Positions 1 through 10,220 of a stretch of 64,000 nt of DNA are shown here, piece by piece. Source of the DNA: Cellulomonas timonensis. GTDB lineage: Bacteria > Actinomycetota > Actinomycetes > Actinomycetales > Cellulomonadaceae. The translations under genes were made by a program, and so were the position numbers. Location: contig NZ_FCOT01000011.1 in NCBI RefSeq assembly GCF_900046455.1, positions 186,001 to 250,000 on the forward strand, in the 5' to 3' direction. Position 1 is the stretch's first letter; every line of letters starts with the position of its first letter. Under the pieces are notes generated by a model. That model worked only from the letters and a program-made list of their open reading frames with translations, did no database searches and had not been told where the DNA came from.

Positions 1-1523
1 CCGCCGCGACGATGACGCAGACGCAGGCCGTGATCGGCACCGCGCAGTACCTCTCCCCCGAGCAGGCACGCGGCGAGACCGTGGACGCCCGCTCCGACCT
101 CTACTCGACGGGCTGCCTGCTCTTCGAGCTGCTCACGGGCCGCCCGCCGTTCATCGGCGACTCCCCCGTGGCCGTGGCCTACCAGCACGTCCGCGAGGCC
201 GCGCCGACGCCGAGCTCGATCGCCTCCGACATCCCCGAGACGTTCGACCGCATCACGCTCAAGGCCCTCGCGAAGGAGCGCGACTCGCGCTACTCCACCG
301 CCGCGGAGTTCCGCTCCGACCTGGAGGCCGCCGTGCGCGGTGGCCACGTCAGCGCACCATCCGTCGGCGCGCTGATGGCCGCTGGCTCCGGCGACGCGAC
401 ACAGGTGATGGGCGCCACCCCCGGCTCCACGCAGGTCATGCAGGGCGCGGCTGTCCCCGCCGCCGGGACGCCCCCGTGGGGCATGACCAGCCCCGGTGGG
501 CCCGGCTCGGGCCAGCCCGAGCAGCCCGGGGCTGCCGCTGAGGACGAGGACGCGCCCAAGAAGCGCTGGCTCCTGTGGACGCTGATCGCGGTCGCCCTGG
601 CCGCGGTGATCGGCATCGCCGCGGTGCTCATCGCGGGCAACCAAGAGGACCCGCCCGCGCTGGTCACCATCCCCACCACGCTGGTGGACACCCCCGCCGA
701 CGACGCGGTGGCGACGTTGAGCGGGCTGGGCCTCGTCCCGGTGGAAGTGGAACAGGCCAGCGACTCGATCGCCGAGGGCAACGTCATCGGCACCGACCCC
801 AAGGGCGGCGAGCAGCTCGAGGAGGGCTCGGATGTCACCGTCTTCGTCTCCACGGGCTCCGACTCCGTCCAGCTCGAGTCCTTGGCAGGGCTCAGCCAGG
901 AGGCGGCCCGTGCGCGCCTCACCGAGCTCGGCCTCACTGTGGGCGACGTGACTCCCGAGAACAGCGCCGAGCAGGCCGCTGGCGTCGTCACCAAGACCTC
1001 CCCGGCCGCAGGGGAGTCCGTCCCCAAGGGCTCGAAGGTCAACCTCTTCGTGGCCAGCGGCAACGTCGAGCTCCCGAACCTCGTCGGCCGGACGCAGGCC
1101 GAGGCGGAGGAGGTGCTGCTCTCGCTCAAGCTCACCCCGGTCGTCGAGTTCGAGGAGACGGAAGACGCCGCGGCTGGCACGGTCATCAGGCAGAACCGGC
1201 AGGAGGGCCTGGTCCAGCAGGGCGCGGCCGTGCGCATCACCGTGGCCGAGGCCCGCGACCTCCCGACCGTCCCGGACGGCCTGGTCGGCATGACCTACGA
1301 CCAGGCAGCCGCGCGGCTCGAGGCGATCGGGCTGCGCGCCCAGCGCGAGAACGTCGACTCCGACCGGCCCAAGGACGAGGTGATCTCGACGAATCCCACC
1401 AAGGGCACCGCGCTCGAAGAGGGGTCCACGGTCAAGCTGAACGTGTCCAAGGGCCCGTCGGGCGGCAACAACGGCAACAACCCGAGTTCGTCGGCCACGC
1501 CCACGACCCCGGCGAACCCCTAG
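1..1523 (+). CDS. pknB: Ser/Thr protein kinase PknB, 3' part
   Basis: The 5' end lies outside the window. The visible reading frame opens inside the kinase activation segment (GTAQYLSPEQ) and continues through the C-lobe. Counting from the first Met at base 12, a Pro/Gly-rich juxtamembrane linker is followed by one membrane helix at about residues 185-209. Four extracellular PASTA repeats then occupy about residues 216-486, and the tail is Gly/Asn/Ser/Pro rich. This is the PknB family, in which PASTA repeats bind peptidoglycan fragments and the cytoplasmic kinase phosphorylates cell-wall and division proteins. The neighbours (pabA/trpG, sortase, DUF881, crgA) are those of mycobacterial pknB. 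It converges on pabA/trpG with a strong terminator between them. The catalytic loop and ATP site cannot be checked here. Confidence 0.95.
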   Translation, partial: AATMTQTQAVIGTAQYLSPEQARGETVDARSDLYSTGCLLFELLTGRPPFIGDSPVAVAYQHVREAAPTPSSIASDIPETFDRITLKALAKERDSRYSTAAEFRSDLEAAVRGGHVSAPSVGALMAAGSGDATQVMGATPGSTQVMQGAAVPAAGTPPWGMTSPGGPGSGQPEQPGAAAEDEDAPKKRWLLWTLIAVALAAVIGIAAVLIAGNQEDPPALVTIPTTLVDTPADDAVATLSGLGLVPVEVEQASDSIAEGNVIGTDPKGGEQLEEGSDVTVFVSTGSDSVQLESLAGLSQEAARARLTELGLTVGDVTPENSAEQAAGVVTKTSPAAGESVPKGSKVNLFVASGNVELPNLVGRTQAEAEEVLLSLKLTPVVEFEETEDAAAGTVIRQNRQEGLVQQGAAVRITVAEARDLPTVPDGLVGMTYDQAAARLEAIGLRAQRENVDSDRPKDEVISTNPTKGTALEEGSTVKLNVSKGPSGGNNGNNPSSSATPTTPANP

Positions 1524-1541
1524 CGGTCAGCACCCACGCAG

Positions 1542-1598
1542 AGAGCCTGCGACCGGGGCGGAGCGAGCCGAGAGGCTCCCGCGCTGGTCGCAGGCTCT
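1542..1598. terminator. Bidirectional hairpin terminator between pknB and pabA/trpG
   Basis: A perfect 13-bp inverted repeat (1542-1554 with 1586-1598, arm AGAGCCTGCGACC) encloses 31 nt. A second small hairpin, GAGCC/GGCTC at 1565-1578, is nested inside. It lies between the convergent 3' ends of pknB and the amidotransferase, so it probably ends both transcripts. Confidence 0.7.
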
Positions 1599-1633
1599 TC
1601 GTGTGCGTGGCCGCGGGTGGAGCGGCGCTCAGA

Positions 1634-2269
1634 TCAGGCGCGCACCAGCGGGTGCAGCCCGGCGGACCGCCCCACCGCGTCCGCGTCGCCGCAGATCTCC
1701 AGCCAGTTGGCCAGCAGCCGGTGGCCGCCCTCGGTGAGCACCGACTCGGGGTGGAACTGCACGCCGTGCAGGGGCAGGGTCTTGTGCTGCAGGCCCATGA
1801 TGATGGGCCCGTGCGCGGAGGCGACGGTGGCCGTCACCTCGAGCTCGTCCGGCGCCGTCTCACCGATCACGGCCAGCGAGTGGTACCGCGTCGCGGTGAA
1901 CGGCGTCGGCAGGCCCGCAAGCACCCCGGCGCCCGCGTGCTCGACCTGGCTGGTCTTGCCGTGCATCAGCTCGGGGGCGTGCGCCACAGTGCCGCCGAAG
2001 ACCTCCCCGAGGGCCTGGTGTCCCAGGCACACGCCGAGCATGGGGGTGCCGGACGCGGCGCAGTCGCGGATGACCTGCATGCTCGCCCCGGCCTCGGCGG
2101 GCGTGCCGGGCCCGGGGGAGATGAGCACCCCGTCGAACTCGGCGCGCTCGTCGGCAGGGGGCACGGCGTCGTTGCGGACCACGACGGTCTCGGCGCCGAG
2201 CTGCGCCAGGTAGCCCACGATCGTGTAGACGAACGAGTCGTAGTTGTCGACCACGAGGATCCGGGTCAC
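1634..2269 (-). CDS. pabA: Glutamine amidotransferase, anthranilate/aminodeoxychorismate synthase component II
   Basis: This is a class I glutamine amidotransferase that supplies ammonia to an anthranilate or 4-amino-4-deoxychorismate synthase. The protein opens with ILVVDNYDSF, has the oxyanion motif SPGPGTP, the nucleophile Cys in GVCLGHQALG (about residue 81) and the His-Glu pair in VQFHPES. The start chosen is GTG 2269, which follows GGGGGAG and lies one base after the stop of the upstream small ORF, implying translational coupling. An in-frame start at 2293 would add eight residues not typical of the family. The M. tuberculosis orthologue beside pknB is called trpG. The sequence alone does not separate a pabA role from a trpG role. 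Confidence 0.88.
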   Translation of the reverse strand: MTRILVVDNYDSFVYTIVGYLAQLGAETVVVRNDAVPPADERAEFDGVLISPGPGTPAEAGASMQVIRDCAASGTPMLGVCLGHQALGEVFGGTVAHAPELMHGKTSQVEHAGAGVLAGLPTPFTATRYHSLAVIGETAPDELEVTATVASAHGPIIMGLQHKTLPLHGVQFHPESVLTEGGHRLLANWLEICGDADAVGRSAGLHPLVRA

Positions 2270-2270
2270 G

Positions 2271-2429
2271 TCACTCCCCCACTGTCGTGTCACTGAACGG
2301 CATGTACGGCGCCACCGCGGGGAAGACCCACTGGAAGCACACCGCGAGCACGGCCACTGCCGCCACGGCGAGGATCAGGATCCGCACAGGCGCCGGCCCT
2401 GGCAGGTGTCGCCACAACCACGGGTACAT
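2271..2429 (-). CDS. Small conserved single-pass membrane protein (52 aa)
   Basis: A 52-53 aa ORF sits exactly between the sortase and pabA/trpG. Two adjacent ATG codons are possible (2432 or 2429). The second has GGAGG six bases upstream and is preferred. The sortase stop overlaps the first ATG, and the ORF's TGA is one base from the pabA/trpG GTG, so the three genes are tightly coupled. The protein has a short basic N-terminus (YPWLWRHLPG), a hydrophobic helix at about residues 16-37 and a polar tail ending in SDTTVGE. From memory, similar short proteins occur beside class E sortases in other actinobacteria. Function is unknown; it may help anchor or regulate the sortase. Confidence 0.72.
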   Translation of the reverse strand: MYPWLWRHLPGPAPVRILILAVAAVAVLAVCFQWVFPAVAPYMPFSDTTVGE

Positions 2430-3214
2430 CATGCGCCTCCGAGGAGCTCGGCAGGGGTGCCGTCCGTGACGGGCGCCCAGTAGTCCAGCACGCCGTGCAC
2501 GATGTACCTCTCGCGCGCGGAGAACATCGGGTGGCAGGTGGTCAGCGTGATGATCCGCTCGGTCGGCTCGACGCCGGGCTGCCCGGGGGTGGGCGCGATC
2601 ACGTCGACGTCCTGCGGGGTGACGACGGCGCTGGACGTCACCCGGTACACGTACCAGGTGTCCGCTGTGCGCACGACGATCGGGTCGCCGTCCTGCAGCT
2701 CGGCGATGCGGTTGAACGGCTTGCCGTAGGTGGTCCGATGGCCGGCGAGGGCGAAGTTGCCCACCGCGCCGGGCATCGCCGTCTCGGGGTAGTGCCCGAT
2801 GCCCAGCACGTCCAACACTGTGGGCCGGTCGACGCCCTGGCTGACGGGCCGTTCGGGCTCGCCCTCCCAGCGCGGCACCTGCAGCGTGGCGAACATGACG
2901 GCGTGATCAGGCTCGGCCATGACGGGGGGCTCATCGCGGCGCGGCTCGGCGATGACGGGCCCGGTCTCGCCGGCGGCCGCCGTTGGCGGCGGGGCCCAGG
3001 GCAGGTTCTCGACGACCTCAGCCTGGGCGCGGTTCCCCTCGACGTCGGTCCACCAGAGCTGCCACACGAGGAATGCGAGCACGAGGACGCCGAGGGTGAT
3101 GAGCAGCTCGCCGAGAATACCTACCGCGTGGTAGACGATGCCGGGCCCACCCGCTGCGCGTCGCGACGACCTGCTATGCCGGGGGACGAGTCCTGGCGAA
3201 GACGTCGTGGTCAT
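2429..3214 (-). CDS. Class E sortase
   Basis: This is a membrane-anchored cysteine transpeptidase that attaches surface proteins to the cell wall, or polymerises them, outside the membrane. The 261-aa protein has a cytoplasmic basic N-terminus, one membrane helix at about residues 31-55, a Pro-rich linker and a sortase beta-barrel. The catalytic triad is visible: His159 in LAGHRTT, Cys227 in TLTTCHP and a conserved Arg near 236 in RERYIVHG. The ATG is preceded by GAGGA and overlaps the DUF881 stop. Class E sortases of actinobacteria typically sit beside this DUF881 gene and crgA. No obvious sorting-signal substrate gene lies next to it. Confidence 0.9.
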   Translation of the reverse strand: MTTTSSPGLVPRHSRSSRRAAGGPGIVYHAVGILGELLITLGVLVLAFLVWQLWWTDVEGNRAQAEVVENLPWAPPPTAAAGETGPVIAEPRRDEPPVMAEPDHAVMFATLQVPRWEGEPERPVSQGVDRPTVLDVLGIGHYPETAMPGAVGNFALAGHRTTYGKPFNRIAELQDGDPIVVRTADTWYVYRVTSSAVVTPQDVDVIAPTPGQPGVEPTERIITLTTCHPMFSARERYIVHGVLDYWAPVTDGTPAELLGGA

Positions 3215-4029
3215 CTGTCGTCCTCGTCGCTGGATCCACGGGGGAGCGCCGTCCTCGTGCGGGGAGCCGCGACGACATCCCGGGACAATACCTCGACGCC
3301 CTCGGGGACCGCGGCGTGCGCCAGGTCGGCCGGACCCTCGTACGCCGGCAGCTCAAGCGAGTCCTGGACGGCGACGGACCAGCCCAGGCCGTACGTGTCG
3401 ACGTAGTCCTGGTACCTGTCGATGACGGGGTCCTTCGCGAGCGCGGCCTGCAGCCGGGCGGGGTCGCCGATGACCTCGATCGTGTAGGGCGGCGAGTACC
3501 GCAGCCCGTGCAGGTAGACCACGGCGCCGATGCAGCGCACAGCGCTCGTGGAGATCACGCGCTGGCCCATCAACGTCATGGCCTCGGCGCCGCCCGCCCA
3601 CAGCGCGTTCATCACCGCCTGGATGTCCTGCTGGTGCACCACGAGGGAGTCGGCGTCGACACTGGCACTGGTCCGCACGGGCGCGTCGTCGAGCCGCACG
3701 GTCAGGCCGGTGCCGGTGACCGGCATCTTCGCTGCCGCGACCTGCTCCGCCACGCTGGCGGCCGGGAGCTGCAGTCCGGACGTGCTGGTCTGCGCGTCGA
3801 GCAGCTCGGCGACCTCTGCGCGGAGGATGACCGCCTCGTCGGTGAGGCGCTGGTTGCGGCTCTCCTCAAGGCGTGCAAGGTCGACCAAGTCGTGCGGGCG
3901 CCGCTCCTCGCTGTCCCTCGTCAGGCGGGCATTGGCGGCGAAGAGCGCGCCGGAGAGCGCCAGCACGAGGGCAACGGAGATCGTGCCCCGCGCGACCCGG
4001 CGCGGACGGCCGTGCGAATGCTCCGGCAC
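3211..4029 (-). CDS. DUF881 family membrane-anchored protein
   Basis: The 272-aa protein has a basic N-terminus, one signal-anchor helix at about residues 14-33 and a heptad-like segment at about residues 43-80. It continues into the DUF881 fold with recognisable segments such as MNALWAGGAEAM, QRVISTSAVRC and YTIEVIGDPARL. The family (Rv0012 in M. tuberculosis) is conserved beside crgA and class E sortases; its biochemical role is not established. The start is GTG, preceded by GGAG. It is the first gene of a leftward operon with the sortase, the small membrane ORF and pabA/trpG, and it diverges from crgA. Confidence 0.85.
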   Translation of the reverse strand: MPEHSHGRPRRVARGTISVALVLALSGALFAANARLTRDSEERRPHDLVDLARLEESRNQRLTDEAVILRAEVAELLDAQTSTSGLQLPAASVAEQVAAAKMPVTGTGLTVRLDDAPVRTSASVDADSLVVHQQDIQAVMNALWAGGAEAMTLMGQRVISTSAVRCIGAVVYLHGLRYSPPYTIEVIGDPARLQAALAKDPVIDRYQDYVDTYGLGWSVAVQDSLELPAYEGPADLAHAAVPEGVEVLSRDVVAAPRTRTALPRGSSDEDDR

Positions 4030-4133
4030 GATGCTCCTCTCCCACGATGTCGCGCACTACGCTAGGCCACATCCTCGCGGGTCGGCTTCAGCATGCCCCC
4101 GGCTCGCCCCCACGCGTGACAGGAGCAACCGAC

Positions 4134-4382
4134 GTGCCCGAGTCGAGGCCGCGGAAGAAGCCCGCATACACCCCACCCCCCGCCAAGGCGTCGGGCCCCA
4201 AGACGAACCCACGGTGGCTCGTCCCCGTGATGCTCGGCCTGATGCTGCTGGGCCTGGTGTGGATCGTGGTCACCTACATCTCCTCCTCGCAGTACCCGAT
4301 CCCGGGGATCAGCCAGTGGAACCTCGCAATCGGTTTCGCCTTCGTGATCGCAGGTTTCGGCTTGACCACCCGGTGGCACTGA
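4134..4382 (+). CDS. crgA: Cell division protein CrgA
   Basis: This 82-aa membrane protein belongs to the CrgA (Whip) family, which inhibits or coordinates FtsZ-ring and septum assembly and links division to peptidoglycan synthesis in actinobacteria. A basic Pro-rich N-terminus (PESRPRKKPAYTPP) precedes two membrane helices at about residues 31-49 and 62-77, and the protein ends in the family-typical TTRWH. The start is GTG 4134 with AGGAG eight bases upstream. It is divergent from the DUF881-sortase operon. A cluster of DnaA-box-like sequences lies about 95-125 bp downstream of its stop. Confidence 0.93.
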   Translation: MPESRPRKKPAYTPPPAKASGPKTNPRWLVPVMLGLMLLGLVWIVVTYISSSQYPIPGISQWNLAIGFAFVIAGFGLTTRWH

Positions 4383-4475
4383 GCTGACCTGTTGACCGTC
4401 GCCCACACCGCTGCCCACAGGTGTGACGCAGCACGTCCTCCACAACATGTGCGCTGACCAGGGACGACACAGCCG

Positions 4476-4507
4476 TTGTCCCCAGCGGTGGACAGACCTG
4501 TGGATAA
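4476..4507. promoter_or_regulatory. DnaA-box cluster outside oriC
   Basis: TGTGGATAA at 4499-4507 is a perfect reverse-complement DnaA box (TTATCCACA). TTGTCCCCA at 4476-4484 differs from TTGTCCACA by one base, and GGTGGACAG at 4487-4495 is a weaker match. Three boxes in 32 bp lie in the 264-bp gap between crgA and the rhomboid gene, some 16 kb from oriC. Confidence 0.45.
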
Positions 4508-4556
4508 CTACAGCGGTGTAATTCCACAGCTGTGAGTAAGTCTGGGGAAGCACGCA

Positions 4557-4609
4557 GAAGGCCCGGAACCTTCGCCAGGAGTGATCCTGAGCGAATGCTC
4601 CGGGCCTTC
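4557..4609. terminator. Hairpin terminator between crgA and rhomboid gene
   Basis: A perfect 11-bp inverted repeat (GAAGGCCCGGA at 4557-4567, complement at 4599-4609) lies between the convergent genes crgA and rhomboid, about 38 bp past the rhomboid stop. It probably terminates transcription from both sides. Confidence 0.6.
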
Positions 4610-4646
4610 GTCGTACGTGTGGCGTGGGAGGAGCGCGGCGCGGTGA

Positions 4647-5492
4647 TCAGACCGTCATGTAGCGCAGCACCGAGACGAGCACCAGCACAGCGGCCACCAC
4701 CACGGTCACCCCGACGCCCACCATCCGTCGATGATCCCGTGGCGCATACGCGTAGGCAGCGCCCAGGACGGCGCCCACGGCGAGCCCGCCCAGATGCGCC
4801 TGCCAGGCGATCCCCGGCACCACGAACCCCATCACGACGTTCAGGGCCAGGATCACCAAGATCCCGCGCGCGTCCCGTCCGAGCCGGCGCAGCACCACCA
4901 GCACAGCGCCGAACAGCCCGAACACCGCCCCGGACGCCCCGACCACGCCGGTGTACCAGGAGAGGGCGTCCGGCGAGGCGAGGAGCAGCACGCCCACCGA
5001 TCCGCCGATCGCGCTCAACAAGTACAGCGCCGCGAACCGGGCTCGGCCGAGCATCCCCTCGAGGTACGGGCCGATCATCCACAGCGCCACCATGTTGAAC
5101 AGGATGTGGAACACCCCGCCGGTGGAGTGCAGGAACGCCGCCGTGAGGAACCGCCACGGCTCCACCTCGCCGATGAACGGCGCGAACGCCCAGCGGGACG
5201 TCCAGCCGGGCACCACCTGCTGCGCCACGAAGCTCGCGACACAGATCGCGATGAACGTGATCGTGACCACCGGCCGGCCCTGGCGCAGCGTGCCGCCGAG
5301 CGCCGTGCGGGTCGGACGCTGGGTCCGAGCCGCCGCCGCCACACAGTCGACGCACTGCACCCCGACCGCCGCCTGCCGCTGGCACTCCGGGCACGCCGGA
5401 CGCCCGCAGCGCTGGCAGCGGACGTACGAGACGCGATCGGGGTGCCGCGGGCAGACGGGGGTGTCGACCGGCGGGGGAGTTCCGGTGCTCAT
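4647..5492 (-). CDS. Rhomboid family intramembrane serine protease
   Basis: This 281-aa membrane protease cleaves helices of membrane substrates. The N-terminus is a cysteine-rich zinc-ribbon-like region (Cys14, 26, 29, 34, 37, 47, 50), followed by a hydrophobic domain of at least six helices. The catalytic Ser187 lies in GASGAVFG and the catalytic His233 in WQAHLGGLA. The HILFNM segment of the oxyanion-side helix is also present. The first Met consistent with the family (MSTGTPPP) is at 5492; a longer open frame continues upstream but overlaps ppiA out of frame. No clear Shine-Dalgarno sequence is seen. The gene lies just downstream of ppiA on the same strand. Confidence 0.9.
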   Translation of the reverse strand: MSTGTPPPVDTPVCPRHPDRVSYVRCQRCGRPACPECQRQAAVGVQCVDCVAAAARTQRPTRTALGGTLRQGRPVVTITFIAICVASFVAQQVVPGWTSRWAFAPFIGEVEPWRFLTAAFLHSTGGVFHILFNMVALWMIGPYLEGMLGRARFAALYLLSAIGGSVGVLLLASPDALSWYTGVVGASGAVFGLFGAVLVVLRRLGRDARGILVILALNVVMGFVVPGIAWQAHLGGLAVGAVLGAAYAYAPRDHRRMVGVGVTVVVAAVLVLVSVLRYMTV

Positions 5493-5511
5493 GCGGGGCC
5501 GTTCAGCCTGG

Positions 5512-6051
5512 TCAGTCCTCGACGGTGATCGAGGAGATGACGACGTCCTCGACGGGACGGTCGCCGGGGCGGGTGGGGGTCGAGGCGATCGCGTCGACGA
5601 CAGCGCGGCTCTCGTCGTCGGCGACCTTGCCGAAGATGGTGTGCTTGCCGGTGAGCCACGTGGTCGGGGCCACCGAGATGAAGAACTGCGAGCCGTTGGT
5701 GCCGGCCGGCTTGCCCGTGATCGGGTCACGGCGCAGGCCCGCGTTCGCCATCGCGAGCAGGTAGGGCTCGGTGAAGCCGAGCTCGGGGTGGATCTCGTCG
5801 TCGAAGTTGTAGCCCGGGCCACCGGTTCCGGTGCCCAGCGGGTCGCCGCCCTGGATCATGAAGTTGGGGATGACCCGGTGGAAGATGACGCCGTTGTACA
5901 GGGGGTCGGTGCGCTCGGCACCGGTCTTCGGGTCCTTCCACGCCTGGGTCCCGGTCGCCAGCCCGGTGAAGTTCTTCACCGTCTTGGGGGCGTGGTTCGG
6001 GAAGAGCTCGATCCGGATGTCACCGGCGGTCGTGTGCAGCGTCGCGAACAT
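5512..6051 (-). CDS. ppiA: Peptidyl-prolyl cis-trans isomerase, cyclophilin type
   Basis: The 179-aa cyclophilin catalyses proline cis-trans isomerisation during protein folding. There is no signal peptide, so it is cytoplasmic. Active-site signatures are visible: FHRVIPNFMIQGGD (Arg of the cyclophilin site), AMANAG, GSQFFI and LTGKHTIFGKV. The ATG at 6051 has GGGAG about nine bases upstream, whereas the longer frame to 6138 has no family match. The M. tuberculosis orthologue also lies between the gyr/tRNA region and the rhomboid gene. It is divergent from the coiled-coil gene at 6171. Confidence 0.95.
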   Translation of the reverse strand: MFATLHTTAGDIRIELFPNHAPKTVKNFTGLATGTQAWKDPKTGAERTDPLYNGVIFHRVIPNFMIQGGDPLGTGTGGPGYNFDDEIHPELGFTEPYLLAMANAGLRRDPITGKPAGTNGSQFFISVAPTTWLTGKHTIFGKVADDESRAVVDAIASTPTRPGDRPVEDVVISSITVED

Positions 6052-6170
6052 GGCGACATTCTCCCACGACAGATCGGGTGTGACCGGATGTCGACCCTGC
6101 GCCGCGGAGCACCTGGTGGCAGAGTGTGGGGTCAGCAAACCGTCAACCGTGATCGTTGGGGAGTGCAGCC

Positions 6171-7061
6171 ATGAGCTTCAGCATCCGCCGTCCGAATCTC
6201 GAGTCGATCGACACAGGTCGGCTCAAGGGCCAGGCCGCCGACGTCGGCTCCTCCCTGTCTGACGCCGGGAGCCACGCCGCCGATCGCGCCACCGTGCTGG
6301 CCGCGCAGGCCGCCGACGCCGCCTCTCAGGCGATGGAGTGGACCACGCCGAGGGTGGAGGCCGCCATCGAGTGGCTGCGCCCGCGGGTCGAGCACCTCTA
6401 CCAGGAGAGCGTCAAGGCCGCTGCCCCCCGCGTCGAGAAGGCCGCGGACAAGGCGGCACCGGCCATCGACACGGCGCATGACAAGCTCGTCGACGAGATC
6501 CTGCCGCGTCTGGTGGCCGCGGTGAACGAGGCCGCGGTCCGCGCGGGCGCCGCCGTCGAGAGCGCCGCCGACCAGGTCGCCGCTGCTCCTGCGGCCGTCT
6601 CCGCCGCGGCGGCGGCGAAGACCCACAAGAAGCACACCGGCGCCAAGGTCTTCTGGATCTTCGCGGCCATCGCCGGCGCGGGCGCCGCGTTCGCGGCCTG
6701 GAACAAGTCGCGCGTCACCACGGACCCGTGGGCCGAGCCGTGGGAGCCGACGTCGGAGCCGCTCTCCGGCACCGAGGCGCTGCGCGAGCGGGCGCATGAG
6801 GCGCGCGAGGAGATCAACGAGGCCGTGGGCGGCGCCGCCGAGGCGCTCGGCGAGGCCGCGGGGGTCACCGTGGCGAAGAGCCGCGAGGCCACCCGCAAGG
6901 CCGCCGACAAGGTCAGCGCCGCCGCCGATGACCTGCAGGAGCGGGCCGCCGAGGCGCGTGAGGCCACCAAGCGCGCCACGACGCGGCGCTCGGCCGCGAA
7001 GTCCACGGACGAGCCGGCCGCCGATGCCGCCGCCGAGGAGGACAAGCCCCGCGAGATCTGA
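6171..7061 (+). CDS. Ala-rich helical membrane protein (DUF5324-like)
   Basis: The 296-aa protein is extremely rich in Ala, Glu and Lys, with long amphipathic helices at residues 20-150 and 205-290. One hydrophobic helix lies at about residues 166-183 (FWIFAAIAGAGAAFAAW). The organisation resembles the DUF5324 proteins that actinobacteria carry beside ppiA; this assignment rests on context and composition, not a catalytic motif. The Ala/Lys repeat pattern recalls phasins and apolipoprotein-like envelope proteins. ATG 6171 follows GGGGAG by seven bases. An alternative TTG at 6156 would add MGSAA. A strong terminator follows. Function unknown. Confidence 0.72.
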   Translation: MSFSIRRPNLESIDTGRLKGQAADVGSSLSDAGSHAADRATVLAAQAADAASQAMEWTTPRVEAAIEWLRPRVEHLYQESVKAAAPRVEKAADKAAPAIDTAHDKLVDEILPRLVAAVNEAAVRAGAAVESAADQVAAAPAAVSAAAAAKTHKKHTGAKVFWIFAAIAGAGAAFAAWNKSRVTTDPWAEPWEPTSEPLSGTEALRERAHEAREEINEAVGGAAEALGEAAGVTVAKSREATRKAADKVSAAADDLQERAAEAREATKRATTRRSAAKSTDEPAADAAAEEDKPREI

Positions 7062-7080
7062 CCTCGGTCGTCACGCACCA

Positions 7081-7116
7081 CAGGCCCGGCCCGAGCAGCT
7101 GCTCGGGCCGGGCCTG
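7081..7116. terminator. Perfect 36-bp palindrome terminator
   Basis: An uninterrupted palindrome with 18-bp arms (arm start CAGGCCCGGCCCGAGCAG), 20 bp after the DUF5324-like stop, is followed by a short T-containing stretch. It should form a very stable hairpin and separate the upstream gene from the cellulase. Confidence 0.75.
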
Positions 7117-7129
7117 TTGCGTTCCCTAA

Positions 7130-9612
<2,483 letters not shown>

Positions 9613-9638
9613 CTCCGCCGCACTGACGCGCACCACCT

Positions 9639-9675
9639 CACGGGCCCTGTCCAGCCACGCCGGACGGGGCCCGTG
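9639..9675. terminator. Terminator after cellulase/CBM2
   Basis: A 14-bp inverted repeat with a single G-T wobble (9639-9652 with 9662-9675) and a 9-nt loop lies 27 bp beyond the CBM2 stop. It probably ends the cellulase transcript. Confidence 0.65.
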
Positions 9676-9743
9676 TGGCGTCTTCGGCCCACTGGTGTGG
9701 CTGCGGCCTACCTCGAGGAGACCGTCACAGCGGGCGGAGACGA

Positions 9744-9777
9744 AAATGCCCCGGCCGAGACTTCGGACGGGGCATTT
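9744..9777 (-). terminator. Terminator downstream of tRNA-Ala
   Basis: AAATGCCCCG (9744-9753) pairs with 9768-9777. On the minus strand the hairpin is followed by TTTT, an intrinsic terminator for the leftward tRNA transcript that ends at 9802. Confidence 0.65.
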
Positions 9778-9801
9778 CTTGCAGTTCAGGTACTGATGAT
9801 G

Positions 9802-9874
9802 TGGAGCCAAGGGGACTCGAACCCCTAACCCCCTGCTTGCAAAGCAGGTGCGCTACCAATTGCGCCATGGCCCC
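9802..9874 (-). tRNA. tRNA-Ala(TGC)
   Basis: The 73-nt cloverleaf starts GGGGCCA and ends TGGCTCC plus discriminator A. The anticodon TGC lies within the loop of the CTGCTTTGCAAGCAG arm. The G3-U70 wobble that specifies alanine charging is visible. CCA is not encoded. Together with tRNA-Ile it follows gyrA-DUF3566, as in mycobacteria. Confidence 0.97.
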
Positions 9875-9924
9875 GCGCGGCGGGCGGCGGGCGGCCGACT
9901 TCGCCCGGCCCGACCGTGTGAGGC

Positions 9925-10044
9925 TCACTCGAAGGTGTCGGTGACCTCGGCCCACAGGTCGCGCTCATCGCGATCCTGGGAGTAACGCTGCCACACGACG
10001 TAACCGGCGGCCGCAGCTGCCAGCAGGAGCAGTACCTTCTTCAT
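9925..10044 (-). CDS. DLW-39 family small protein (39 aa)
   Basis: This 39-residue ORF lies between the two tRNA genes. It opens MKKVLLLLAAAAAGYVVWQR, a short hydrophobic N-terminal helix of about 15 residues, and continues with a charged tail containing the signature DERDLWAEVTDTFE. Length and the DLW motif match the actinobacterial DLW-39 family of unknown function. ATG 10044 is preceded by GAGGGA. It is probably a membrane-tethered peptide. Confidence 0.8.
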   Translation of the reverse strand: MKKVLLLLAAAAAGYVVWQRYSQDRDERDLWAEVTDTFE

Positions 10045-10068
10045 GCGTCCCTCGCAGTGGTCCGGGAG

Positions 10069-10142
10069 TGGGCCTAACAGGACTTGAACCTGTGACCTCT
10101 TCCTTATCAGGGAAGCGCTCTAACCGTCTGAGCTATAGGCCC
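10069..10142 (-). tRNA. tRNA-Ile(GAT)
   Basis: The 74-nt cloverleaf has acceptor GGGCCTA pairing with TAGGCCC and discriminator A. The anticodon loop CTGATAA sits between CTTCC and GGAAG, giving anticodon GAT. The T-arm GGTTCAAGTCC is present. CCA is not encoded. It is located between the DUF3566 gene and the DLW-39 ORF. Confidence 0.97.
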
Positions 10143-10220
10143 GTGCGCGCACCGTCCGTGGACGACCGCGCCGGTTGAGACTACCTCAGCCTGGGCTGTG
10201 GTCCCAAACGCGGCGACTGC

